Shown: piece after piece, positions 49,221 to 62,241 of the stretch
Position numbering within the stretch: position 1 is the stretch's first letter
How the letters are laid out: every line of letters begins with the position of its first letter
NCBI GenBank assembly: GCA_022495005.1
Contig: JAGYXB010000046.1
Coordinates: forward strand, 372,001-436,000
Origin: Rhyacophila brunnea
Lineage: Eukaryota > Arthropoda > Insecta > Trichoptera > Rhyacophilidae
Reading direction: 5' to 3'
DNA length: 64,000 nucleotides
The notes under the pieces: model-generated
Told to the model about the DNA's origin: nothing
What the model saw: only the letters and a program-made list of their open reading frames with translations
Database searches by the model: none
Position numbers and translations under genes: made by a program

Positions 49221-51744
49221 TAATATGTTACGAACAAACATATTAAAATGAGAAAAATGAGGTAAATTAAAAAAAACTCTAATCCATTGTTGATAAGCTT
49301 TCGTTATCTTCGGTTTTTTAATACAGGATACTCCATTACATTGGCCACATAGTCTGCAGAGAGGATAACCCGTAATAACTCTTACTTTTTGGCCAGGTCG
49401 AAAGTAGGAAAGGACGGGTAAGATTTCCCTCCGCACCAAATCACGATGCTGTGTTGCCTGACAGGTAAATCACCTGGTCCACGATTCTCAAGAATGAGGT
49501 CACAACAAATAATAATTATAATATTCATATTTAATACATTTTATTCATAATAGAAAATTGACGTGATGGTTAATTTTAGAACTATGAACATATTTGATTT
49601 CGTTAATAAATTCCAATACATTTTTCAAAACCTAATTTTATACGAAAATGTCATAAAATTATTATGCTATTGCTAGATTATAGAAATAACTTCTGACATC
49701 CACATTGGATACGATTTTATAATTATTAGATACGTCATCAATTATTTATTATACAAAGCGAAATAAAAACTTTCAAACGTGTCGTATCAATATATTAAAT
49801 ATTTCCAATTATTAGTTCTTAGTAATAATACATTTCAAATGTCCATTATATTACTAGCGCGCTAACAATGTTTGCTTTGACAATATGTCAGATTCATATC
49901 ATTTTAGTTTAAATTTCATATTTGGTATATATTTATTGAATGATAAATAATGGATGTCATAATAATTACAACATAACAATGTACATTTATTTTATAACAT
50001 CATGGAAAATACAGACCGCAGAATGTTGCAATTGCTGAAAAATCACGAGTCAATTGCAAACTCGCACGGAAAGTTTCATTTAGTTTTATGATGTTAACTT
50101 TAAAATAGAATTGCATTAAAAGCAGATGACAATTTATCCCTTTGAATGTCCTGACAAATATGATATTACTATAAACTATTTCAAATGGAATTTTTCAAAC
50201 AGGCAAAAGTCAAGTCATACATCAAAATATATTAATTGAACATTCATTTTGAATATGTGAATACATGAACGGGAAATCTGTTAATATTTCCAGGTATTTT
50301 ACGGCGTTATTTATTTAACTCTCTACTATTTTATCATGATTTCTTCGTACAATGTAACATTCGCTCTGAAATTCATATCCCAAATAACAATAGAAAATCG
50401 GGTCATCAAACGCTAAAACATTATTTAAAATCCGTGAAATCGACATTGTAAACATTGCACAATTTTGACGAACGCAAAACGTGATAAAAAGTTCTGGAAA
50501 ACCTTTTGACTCGTAATTCGGGGAAATTAAAAATAATTTATCGTTGCTAACCAACAATTTTTAAATGGAAACTGGAAAACCGTTTTATACATCAAATTAA
50601 ATTAAAGGTCCGCAAAATAAACCAAAGTGCTTTCTCGGTTATTTACAAAACATGGTCGCTAATATTAACGGAATTCAGGAAACACCGCGGATGCATTGTT
50701 GTTAAGAATTTTCCACGTGATTAGTTATGCGACGGCTGGTTAAGTGTTGTAAACCACATTACCGGAATCCGATTTATGCAAATTAACCTCCGGGCGAAAG
50801 TAACTGGAATAGTGTATTAAAAATTATCAAATACATTCAACTTTCCTATTCTTTTATGTTTTGTTTTTATTTTGATTGTTCTACTAATAGTTTCTGCGTA
50901 AAAACATACGTTTTAAAAAATGAAATATTTACTTTTTAATATCTTAGATTCGCGTAGTTACGTAGTACAACATAAATAAATAACATAAGTACATTTAAAC
51001 ACAGAGTCGTGATGCAATTGCTTGAGTTATGAATATAATACTTACAGAAAAATGTAATGAAAATTCCACAATAACATCATAGTAAGAATTTACGTATACC
51101 TACAATTATTATTAGTATCAAGAGATCCGCAATATTTACTGTAATGCAATTTAATATGGAGAGTTATTAGGTGCGCAGACATTATATAATATACCAGTGT
51201 CACTAAACTAAAGCATTAAACGTCAAAATGACACCTAGACTAGATACTAGATAATAATATGAAACCTTCGTTTATTTATATATTTCGAAAGTGATATGAT
51301 ATGTACCTACTTATTTCCTGCACTTCACGGACTGTTTAAAACATGTCACATTTAAATTCATATTCTTCATAGATAAATTGTCAAACAATAACATACATAA
51401 TATTATGTTTTAATTTTGGTAGTACGTACTCAAAAAAACTTTATGAAAATTCCCTGTAAGGAAACACACAGTCGTCTTATGAAAATACTCACAAATACGA
51501 ATGGAAAACATTCCAACCTGATTTTTTTCCGTATCTACACTAAAACAGTTATGATGAATTTGGGTAAAAAATATATTCTTAAGTATAATTATTTTACATT
51601 TGCCAAAAAAAAAGTTATGCCTGAGATTCACATGGGACTCCTGTGCTGTTAATTTTTTTTTTAATATTATATTATATTATAACTATTTGTAAGAAATCCG
51701 TAGTACATAACTTTTGTACTATTAATACATTCAGTAGGTAAGCA

Positions 51745-51905
51745 CATTAACTGTATTCGTTGTTCGTGTGTATTTGCCATTGGTGAGTGCGCATAGTACA
51801 TGAAGATGCCGAAAGACGAAACCAGGGTCGTAAATGACTCAAACGGAATAGTACAAAACTGAAATCAATTAGAATTTAATATCAAAAATTGCCATTCGCA
51901 TTATA
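51745..51905 (+). repeat. 'TGCGCATAG' repeat, copy 3
   Basis: GGTGAGTGCGCATAGTACAT, GAAGATGCCGAAAGACGAAA, GGGTCGTAAATGACTC and AATCAATTAGAATTTAAT in order; see copies at 6548 and 44233. Confidence 0.6.
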
Positions 51906-52048
51906 TACTGAAAAAAATAATTTTACGTGATTGATATAATTATATTTGGTTTTGGTTCGATTTTTTAAATTATCAAGACCATTTTGTAATGTAAAGAATG
52001 GAAAAGATTTATTGAAATATTTTAGAAGACCACACGGGTGATTTTATA

Positions 52049-52506
52049 ACGTTTTTATTAGCTCGTATTCTTGTTTGTCCGGTGGTTGTTTGTCCAGTAC
52101 AGATCTTGCAATCAATTTTTAACTAATTTCCCGACTAGCTAGACATATGATACTTTTAGAATATATCAGAACAAGATGCCAATGCATTCTTTTAATACTT
52201 TTCAGTTAATTCTGTTTTGTATAGAAAGTTATTTCAGAAAAATCTGTAATAAGTAAAAGACTATTATTGGTTGCTAAGGGGGTGATCCTAGCAACTAAAT
52301 TATTAATATATACGTGCGTTACTGTGGAGATCAAAATGAAATGTCAAAATGACATTTCAGTATTCTATATACATATGTTTGTTTGTTTGTTTTTTTTTAT
52401 TTATTTACTTCATATCAAATACACGTTTGAGCATATTGAGCATAATAATTCAACAGAAAATTTAAAAACGTTGAATTTAAAAAGTTTTTTTTATCTTGTA
52501 ATTATT
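52049..52506 (-). repeat. Family A repeat, copy 8
   Basis: Minus-strand copy, from ACGTTTTTATTAGCTCGTAT to TTTTATCTTGTAATTATT. It shares the T-rich and TTTGAGCATATTGAGCAT insertion with copy 1. Confidence 0.85.
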
Positions 52507-52894
52507 ATTAATTAATTGTTGAAATAATACTTTTAGATACGCAAAACATTTTTCTTGGCAGTGATTGAAGAAAATATGATAGTATTAGGTACCAACCCTG
52601 TAGGAGAATTTGCGTAATAATTACAAAGAATTTTGATATTTTTGCGTACTTATATCCTTATGTGGACTTTATAATGTATAGGTACAATGACAATTACATA
52701 AATTGAATTGAGAAAAACACGTTTTAGCTAAATTTTAATTTAGCTATCATGCAATGTTGGTAATTTTGCATCGCGATGCGAGTATATTGTAAAAATCAAC
52801 ATTGTATCCGTGGTGCCTAAGTTGCACTTAATTAAAACGGCTATGCTTGAGAAGAAACGTCATGTAGATATGTCATCAAGACAATTCGCAGACA

Positions 52895-53125
52895 ACGTGT
52901 TGGGCGGCTAAAGGCGGCCTTCCTAGGCGGTCCATATTGATCTTAATAAGGCGGGATGCGCGCGCGGGATCAAGCGGTGGGGCGGCGGGAGAGCCGGGGA
53001 GGCTGCGAAGGGCGGGTTATTCCCTACAAAACCGTGGGCGGCGGGGACCCGGCGATTGGGCCCTACCAGCCCAATTCTCCGGCGCGGCCCTGCCGTAAAC
53101 AGCGAAGGGTCGCATTAGGATAACG
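52895..53125. other. Isolated GC-rich island
   Basis: About 230 bases of strongly GC-rich sequence in an otherwise AT-rich intron, with words such as GGCGGGATGCGCGCGCGGGA and GGTGGGGCGGCGGGAGAG. It contains a perfect 7-bp stem, ATTGGGC-CCTACCA-GCCCAAT (about 53055-53075), flanked by CCGG on both sides. No long open frame crosses it and it does not match rRNA as I know it. It could be the 5' part of a retroelement, a structured RNA or foreign DNA. Confidence 0.5.
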
Positions 53126-55949
53126 CTGCGCCACATACGATTCATGTAACTTGAACTTGAACCAATGAAATACTTTACAAAGTTTTATTTGTCGCACAAG
53201 ATTTAATGCTTATACAATGTGCACTAATACTATGGTGTGCAGAACTTAGAAGACAATAGTTAGATTAGAATAACAATTTAACATTGAACTTGCTTGAACA
53301 GAGTGCGCACAAATTACACAAGGCGAATTTCATTATTGTTACCGATGCTATTTCCGATTGCTCTAACACGAAGTATGTTGCATCGTTTTCTATCGCTCAC
53401 CATCGCTCCAACTACGTTCGTTATATTTGTTGTCAAAACTATCGAATTTCACGCTCGTGTGGTATATTTATAACTTGATGGAAAGCCCATCCAAGGATGG
53501 ATGAAATTATATATCTAAATTCAGGTAATTATTAGGACCTTCGTGAAAGGTGACATGGGTGAAATAACAGAAAAAGATTACATAAAGTAAAGATTTTATA
53601 AAGTAACCACCATATTTTTACCACTATCGAGGAAAATGTTTTTCGAAAGTATGCAAAACTATTAAATCCAAAAGTATTAAATAATAAAATCATCCAAATG
53701 GCCAGATTGACTTTGAAAACCTTACAATAAACATTTTTGATGATTTCCTATAATTAAGAGCCATGTCTTCAGTGCGTCATCCGAATAACACCAATGTAAT
53801 TTCCATTTGTTCTGTTCATTTGCCATGGACTTTTATAATATTAATGTTTTTAAATTTGCAACTGTGCAAAAATCCCGCGCGCATTTTTTTGGAAATGTAA
53901 GATTATGTAAGCATATGAAAATAAAACATCATTATTTCGTAACAAAGTTGTTTTCGATCATCGTAGCTCCAAATAAATAATACCCATTGAAATCCTCAGA
54001 TACGATATCAATAATTCCGAATCTGCTTACCAATAATAGTTGTCCAACACTAGCTAAATCGAATTGGTCGTATGACGAAAAATCAAGTTGCTAATATAAT
54101 AACAGATAGTTAGATTAATTGTATTTACTGTACATCATTGTACTCACACTAAATATGCATTGTTTTAATTTTAAGGTTGCATATCGATAGTAATAATTAA
54201 TATAAATCAGTGTGAATAATTTTAAAATATGAAATACTATTTTTTATTATTTTTAATATCTACCCATTTTCCCTATTGAGCATTACGTACATTGTACGTG
54301 TGCAAAGATGTATTATCGGAAACGGAAGCAACGAAACTGTTTGGCAATAGATTACTAGCAAATATTACTTATTAATGAGATGTAGATCAGCTCTCCGAAG
54401 TTTGTACACAAATATCCGAGAGTTCGTAACCTTTGCGTACAGTGGGTAAACAAATTTTGAACTCTTGTTTTTACTCCCGAATAGCATTTTTCCCACAAAT
54501 GTTATGTTATGATTTAGTTTTTTTGTGATATATAGAGCTAAAAAATTAGCAACAGCACCTTTTTACAGATTTCGACAACGATATATAAACATGCTTTTAA
54601 GCCCAGTTGAACGATACGGTGTTATAATCAATATAAAAAATTGACATTACCTTTTTCATTCACACATCAGTACATTTTTCACCTAATTTATAATAACTAA
54701 TTAGATAATCATGGAAGCCTTAAAACTAACTATATTTTTTGAGTATTTGATTGGTAGAATTCCATTTAACAAAATGATAATATAAATAATCAACTAAGTA
54801 ATTAATATAAATTATCATATATTATCTAAATAATATAAATTATCAACCAATATGTAGAATATAATCTATAATATCGTTTTGTGAATTATATTTTACTTGT
54901 TATAATAATAATATGCATTGAGAAATCTGTTTGATAAAGGAAAAAGAGCATATTATCTATAGTTGCTCCTTTTCAGGAGAGCCAAGAGGAAATTGAGGTG
55001 AAAACAACTGTGTACGAGTATGTCAATTTATGTGGGATGCGACATCTACTAATTTAGTGATGTTCATTCAACTCGTCCCTTTTCTACTTTATACACCGAG
55101 ATACATTATGGACAATTTGGCACATTGAACGTTTTATATTTATACGACTCCGTTTCTCTCGAACACAGTTTGGTTTCACTAGTAAAAATTGTAATATTAC
55201 AAAGTGTTGCGTAATTTTTAAAATTAATATACTTTTTTTAAATCCGATAAGGAATTACTGATATACGGATTAGAGTGCTGAACGGTAGAGAAAAGGCTTA
55301 ATATTTATTAAGAAGAGCTAATAAAAAGTGTATTCAGATATATCTGTTAAAATGACATAATTGGAGGAAGATACAGGCATGAATTGTATGCATTGTAGTA
55401 TATCACATGTGAGAGTGAGCCGAATTTGTTGTGCAGGCCATGTCTCAAGAATGTAATACACACAAAAAAAACATAAAAAGTAGGACGCATAAATATTGTG
55501 AAAACTGAGCTTAATACGGTTTGAGGTAGTGTGAGGCTAAGTCAGTCGCTGAAGACTTTTACTGGGCTAAAATATCAATGATAGTTTAAAACTTCTAATA
55601 GGTGTGTTTCTAAGACGTTCGATTATTCATCTTAAGCAAACTATAAAAATATATTTAAATCTGAAGACTGAACGATTATTTGCACAGTGCACATACAATG
55701 TTACAACATGTTAAGTCAAATATGAATACATTTCATTTATTACACTTTACAGTTGCTAACAGAATAGCTAAGAACCAGTTCGCTCATCAAATCGACTGAC
55801 ATTCCGTTCCGATAAAGCGTTTACCACGACATTTCCAATTTGTATGAAAACTTGAGAAATTTCCATTACGTATCAAACAGTTAAATGGGTAATAAAATTG
55901 AAGTAATAGTCAACTTCGTTGACGATACTACAATAATTTATATTACTTT

Positions 55950-56405
55950 ACCACGTTTTTATTAGCTCGTATTCTTGTTTGTCCGGTACAGATTTTTTCT
56001 TGTGTGTCCAGTACATTTTTTTTCTTGTTTGTCCAAGATTTGTATTGGACGATTGAAGATTTTTAACTAACTTCCCAACTAGCTAGACATTTGAAACTTT
56101 TAGAATATATCAGAACACGACGACATGCATTCTTTTAATACTTTTAGCCATTTTTAAGCAGAATTGAATTAATTTCCAGTTAATTCTGTTTTGTATGGAA
56201 AGTAATTATTGTCGGTTGCTAAGGAGGTCCTAGCAACTAAATTATTAATATATACGTGCGTTACTATGGAAATCAATATGAAATGTCAAAATGACATTTC
56301 AGTATTCTATATTTATTAATACATAGAATTGTCAAGTTTATATGATTCAACAGAAAATTTAAAAACGTCGTAAATAAAAAGTTCTTTTTATCTTGTGATT
56401 ATTAT
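55950..56405 (-). repeat. Family A repeat, copy 9
   Basis: Starts with TTACCACGTTTTTATTAGC and ends with TTTTTATCTTGTGATTATT. It keeps the internal palindrome GAAATGTCAAAATGACATTT and lacks part of the centre. Confidence 0.85.
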
Positions 56406-57078
56406 CATCTTATGTTGAGAAAATCGAGAAAATAAAATAATATACAATAATTAAAACAGGAAATTGGTTAAATTGGGAAAGTTATTCTAATAATATTATT
56501 GTGTTTCCATATTTCCAAACCAAAATCCCACACAATAATTGTATATTTTTCTTATATTTTGTGTCCTGTTTTATTTCCTCCCTCCTAATAATTGAAATAA
56601 GAGTTTTGTTTCTATTTTTTAAATTGGCCATATAATGTATACTACGATCCGATGAGTATGTTGATTTATTTTATACGAAATAGTTGTTAGCAATCCGCTT
56701 TTAGAAATACAAATAGTATTACTTTTAATATAACTTGCAACAATGTATTTCAACCGTTATGCGTGTGACAAACAGAAGTGAAAAGTAAACCCCACTGATC
56801 GTGTTGGTAAAGCTTACGTCCATACTACACGTCTTCCCTAGGAGACTTTCTGCCATCCACGAAATTGTTTAGAACGCGGTGACATGGATTGAGGTTCTAC
56901 CGATATCCCGTATCTTTCTAGTGGAAACTATTTCTAACAATTCGATGTTAGATTAGTGAGGGTTGTTTTGTAATTTGCAGTTATGTATATGCTAGCTTCT
57001 ACATACTACCACTATACGAGTGAATAATTAATTTATAAAATGAACAAAATAAATTAAATACATATTTTGCATACATAT

Positions 57079-57474
57079 CGACTGTGTTTAGGAAAAAGGG
57101 CGTAACCCTCGATTTTTCAAAAAATGCTTTTATTAGATATTAACAATGTATACAACTAAATACACGTTCTGTAAAAAGGAAGTAAGCCGCAAATGCCGAT
57201 CTATTATCTAAATGCAGGTTTTAATTGAGTTTTAATTAAGTTTTAATTTAAGGAAAAAAGCATTTACCCTCAATTTCAATAATTTTTTTGTAATAACTTC
57301 TTTAATTATTAGTAGATCGAAAAGATATTACACCAAATCATCAATCATCATGCACCCAATGTCTGTGACTTTTTTTTTTATTAATATTGAACCAAAATCA
57401 TTCAAAAAACGTTTTTTGCCTCTCCTGTAAAATTTGTTCTGTGTGGGTTACGCCCTTTTTCCTAAACACAGTCG
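57079..57474. mobile_element. Inverted-repeat element with perfect 30-bp ends
   Basis: The ends at 57079-57108 and 57445-57474 are exact inverted copies (CGACTGTGTTTAGGAAAAAG then GGCGTAACCC). The 396-base element has no coding capacity. The perfect ends suggest a fairly recent insertion. ATAT borders both sides and could be target sequence or part of the ends; the superfamily is not assigned. Confidence 0.8.
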
Positions 57475-58239
57475 ATATATGCTTGGAAAATATAAGTTTT
57501 TATTTTATAAAGCCAGTGAACAAAAAAAATCAATCGTCTTTATAAACCGTCTATCCTGTGGGACACTATTAACGTTGGACTGATAACACCTATAATGTGT
57601 TAATTATAAAAAAAAAATACTTTTTTTATGTATTCCTGTTCATTTATGTTAAAACGCATAGTTTAGAAAAACTCTTGAAACAACGGGATTGATTATTTTA
57701 TCAATTTTTATGGAAAATAAAATAAAAACGAAAATATAACAGAAAAAATACTTTTAATAACAAATAACTACATTAGAAATAAACTGAGTTTGAATGAAGT
57801 TTGATTTATACCCATGTGTAAGTTGCCGATTCATTTTATTTTTCACACAAATTAATTAAAATGAGAAAGATTGGAAAAAACAATGCTTCGCACTATTAAC
57901 AAAGTAATTCCACCATGATCTCATACGTTTTACGGCAGTTTCATATTTGGCTTACTAATTAGATTTATGAAGCGGAAATGCCATAAGTACACCATGATTT
58001 GCTTTACTATTTTTAAATCTCGCTAACTCATTCATTAAGTCTCTACTATCAGAAACAGCAATCTCATATTAAATTCACAGTATTATTTATATTACAATAT
58101 TATTTACTCCATTAAACTTATGTATTTCTAATATTGAACGTATACAATATTAACAATAAATGTCTTAAATAGTATAAATTATACTAGACTTATTTTTGAC
58201 CGATTTTATCAATGTTATTTGTAAATATAAAATTTCAGG

Positions 58240-58315
58240 ACCAGTCCCGGGATCCCGGGATTGTTAAATTGTAATCCCGATATCCCGGGATCAGAATTTT
58301 GGCTCGGGATTGGAT
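58240..58315. repeat. Palindromic CCCGGGAT cluster
   Basis: GGGATCCCGGGATTGTTAAA, AATCCCGATATCCCGGGATC and GGCTCGGGATTGG form nested palindromes of the style seen at 20050-20635. Possibly a transposon tip; no partner end was found. Confidence 0.5.
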
Positions 58316-58784
58316 TCCCTAGTCTCGACTCACATTACTTAACATTGGGCCACTTATCTACCACCGGATATTCTATTTTTGTGATATTTAATTTAAAAAT
58401 AAACTTAGGTACCAAATATTTTTAACTCTCTGCTACGCCCCTGAATGGCGTGGTGAAGTTAACTGAATATAAAGTAATATTATTTATTTTTCAACTCTGA
58501 CTTGTCTGTACTATAAATTCAACTTCATTTGAAGCGTTAGCTTTTAATACAATTTAATAACTCGAGTAAAAAAGAATCGCAATTTCCAACTGAACTCAAT
58601 TGATCAAAACTCGCGAATGAAATATCAAATTAATTAGTGATCTTAATCATTTAGATGTCACGCAAACGCCAATTAATAAATATGTTACGGTTTACTTATT
58701 TATTCAATTTCTTAAATAAAATATTATTATACTTTTAAAACTTATGTTTATTTTATGTGTAGGTATACAATTACTACTACTACT

Positions 58785-59015
58785 TCACCATGTTCGATCC
58801 TTAAATAATCATATGAATATATAGAGTGGAGGTTGTATTAACAGATTTGTTTTTACGAGAAATTGATGTTTGCCACTTGCTCGACCAACTAGGTCCATAC
58901 TCTGAGTCCAACACAAAGTGAAAAACAATGTGTATTTGCCAGAAACAGGATTCGAACCTGGGACCCGCAACATTATAAGCCGACGCTTAAACCGCTCGGC
59001 TATCGTGGCTATCGT
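58785..59015 (-). repeat. Ser/Leu-tRNA-like SINE, copy 3
   Basis: The best preserved head of the three: minus strand TAGCCGAGCGGTTTAAGCGT (A-box of a class II tRNA) and CCCAGGTTCGAATCCTG (B-box). The body matches the copies at 24535 and 48020. Confidence 0.88.
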
Positions 59016-60416
59016 GTATATAAAGTGATTCTTAAACAATATTAAACCCATCATGAATTATTAGTCATCACAACTGAATGCTGAAACCACTGAAAAGGTT
59101 ACATTATGATACGATTTATTATTTTAAATTAAACTCCGTTTCATTAATAATAATTGACAATAAAATACTACTGTTTGATGCAGACCTAAGCATACAAATG
59201 TCATTATTTCGTAAACAGGTAAACACAAATGTAAGTGATTGAAAATTAACATTATTTACACTACAATAATGGAACATATTGCAAATTCGCTTTAAATTTC
59301 CAGTATTGTTATCCTATTTCGTTAACGTCTTCACTCACCTACCTACATTTCAACAAGGGCACACGTATGTTGGAAATTGGCGTTCATGATTTCTGCTTAC
59401 TCTGTTAAAGTGGCCACTTCATATTATTACGTAACAAAGGTGTGTATAAGCCAATTTAACACAGTCAGTAAATTATAATAATAATTCAAACATAGAATTT
59501 AAACACATTTGATCAAGATACTTGACATATATTATAATTATACACAATAATTTATAAATTAATAACAATAACTCTTTAACAGCAACGCATACTTTAATTA
59601 GCAATAAAATAATTATAATAAACAGGAGGTATTTCAATTGGAATACAAATTTAATGCGCGAATCCAGTTATTTGAATTTAATTTACCCCAATGTGTAAAT
59701 ATTATTTTCATATATGTACTGGTTCGATGGAACAGCTAATGAGATAAATTAAATCTCATTTGCTATACTTACAACAAAGTAACAAACAGTGTTTATAATA
59801 AGACTTGTACGTATACAATATGTATATTATAAATTGTAATAATAGGCAGCAATTTTTCAACAACATAAGAATAAAACAGTTATAATATTATTATGTGACA
59901 GAGCACGCTCAAAGCTATGGATTATTAAGAAAGCACACTAAATGAAATTAGTGAAAATGAATTATAAGTTATGTGCTGCTAAAATGCAAATATATTGAGT
60001 GAATCCAACAAAGGTGAAAAAATAATAAAACAAATTTCATCAACTATATTTAAGTAATTGTCGCGATGAATTACCTACTATTATTTCGAAATATAAAACA
60101 TCTGTGACAAAAATGTTCAATTATTCTATAATTATTAATGACTATGCAAGCTTTCAATTTAAGAAGCTTTTCCTGCAGCCGGACTTGCACTTGCATTTGA
60201 ACTTTTGAGGGCTTTAGTTAAAATTATTAATATATTCAAATTATTTGTAAAACATCACTAGTTCTACAATAATTATGATCAATATAATATTTTTAAATGT
60301 CAACATAATAAATGTAGGTGTGTAGGTTTTTGCTATAAAATAAAAAAATTTTAAATATTTTAATAGCTATATTTATTGATAAGCACCTACTTATGTTTTT
60401 TTAATGTTTAAGAAAT

Positions 60417-60492
60417 ACCGATATTAATACCGGTATTCAATAAGAAATACCAAAAACCGGTGTTGACATTTTCATTCGGTATTGCAATCCCT
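60417..60492. repeat. Palindromic 'ACCGGTATT' tip, copy 2
   Basis: ATTAATACCGGTATTCAATA and TTCGGTATTGCAATCCCT follow the order of 30495-30570. Confidence 0.55.
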
Positions 60493-61092
60493 ACTCAAAA
60501 CAACATCAGGATAGGTGTGACAGTTTCATATTGTCACTTTGTTTAGTTAGTTACATTATATGCTACATTTTCAACTGAGAAAACAGGATATTTTTAATAA
60601 TAGTTGGTCCCATTATTTTGAGTTCACTGAATGAGACTAGGCTGTCAGTTCGATAGCCGTTGTTACAGAATCTGTAAACTACGAACAAAATTATTATGAA
60701 GTTAACCAGCTCGGTCCATGTGATAATATTAACATCGGCCCCGACATGAATTTTATTTAACGAACATGGGACAAAAAGTTCGCTTTGACTCTTGCGAGAA
60801 AAATTGAGTTTTGATTTTAATTCTCAGTACATGCAAAGCAGCAAAGGCTTTGACGGCATGACTAAAAGCGAAAATATTAGAGAAAATGCATTATTCCACG
60901 AAATTGGGTTGTACATTATATTTATATTAAAAATCAAAGGCTGCTTCCCTTTTTCAATTGTGAGAGGAATTTTGTTTACAGTGTATGGATAATCTAACTA
61001 CATGATATCCAATATAAATCTATGATAACTTAGTTATTTGCAATTTTCTCAGAAGTTTTAAGTTAGACAGCAACAATAATTACTTTGTCCAT

Positions 61093-61200
61093 TGGAACCA
61101 GCGTTCCCAATTTAGCGGTTTCTTGCCAGATCTAGCTTTTTTCGATCGGCATCTAGCTTGCAAAAAAGCATCAGGCTTGTGGAGTTTAATGCAGGTAGGT
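61093..61200. repeat. Possible hAT terminus
   Basis: ACCAGCGTTCCCAATTTAGC followed by GGTTTCTTGCCAGATCTAGC resembles hAT ends of the CAGxGTTCCCAA type. There is no opposite end or target duplication. Confidence 0.35.
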
Positions 61201-62021
61201 CAGTACCTATTTTAGTGATAAATAAAACACGATGAAACAATTTCATTCATTATTTAATGTATTTGTATAGTATTCCGAATCTCCACGCATATAAAATATT
61301 AATTTAACAACTATTCATCTAAATGGTATGTTATTTAATTCTCTATGTCTGTCCTACAAGAAAGATCATCTTAAACATGAAACTAAACTTAAGCGTCGTT
61401 GACACAATATAAGTATTTTACTGTCAATTTTGAAAGATATTTCTGTTAAAATGTATGATTTTTACACGTATCGACGATTTTTCCACTTTTTTTTGAAACG
61501 CAAAAAAGGGTATTTATTGACTTCGTTCTTGGTAGAATAAGTAAATTGATACGTAATTATATTTTCACAAAATCCAGCGTGTTTTCCTGCAAATTAGCTT
61601 GTTTTCATACTCCCAGACACTGATTGAAACGAAGTGTATGTGTATTGCCTTCATTAGAATGTGTCAACAAAATCACCATCCCTTCGACCCTCTTACTATG
61701 ACCACTTTCAAATATAGAAACAAATGTGAGAAGACTTAAAGGAAAGCATATTTTTTTACAATAATTGATCACCCAAACAAAAAAAATTTTTTTTTAGGTG
61801 TACTTGAACTATTATAATGTTCTATTCTCCTTTATATCAATGACAACAACTAGGGTCTGGAGTAATAATGTATTATCAATATATTTTTATTTCAATTATA
61901 TATCACATCATTATAAGCCTGTTGATTTATTATTAATTCATTGATTCCATTAAACTTTTTTCTAAGCATAGTTCGTTGTACAGTGCTTATAATATGTTGC
62001 ACGGCGTTCTCAGTAACATAA

Positions 62022-62241
62022 TTTACAAGAAATGAAAATATAAATAATATTAAAATCGACAGGTTTTTTTATAAAGGTTTTGTCGATAGCTATTTCGGTT
62101 GTAACACCATTATCAAGACTATTCGGATAGGCCGACCTATCTGAATTGTCTTAATAATGTTGTTACAACCGAAATAGCTATCGACGAACCCTTTTTAAAA
62201 ACCTGTAGAATTTAATATTATTTATATTTTTATTTCTTGTA
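62022..62241. mobile_element. Foldback element with about 105-base arms
   Basis: Nearly the whole 220 bases is one imperfect palindrome centred near 62130. The arms contain GTCGATAGCTATTTCGGTTG and its inverse, CCATTATCAAGAC against GTCTTAATAATG, and AATATAAATAATATTAAAAT at the outer end. The symmetry extends out to TTACAAGAAAT / ATTTCTTGTAA. There is no loop of note and no coding capacity. A transcript through it would form a long hairpin. Confidence 0.75.

Noticed and set aside
58920..59015. Possible tRNA-Ser or tRNA-Leu gene
   Set aside because: The A-box and B-box are good, but the downstream part is a shared SINE body and there are two more copies; no mature 3' end is seen.
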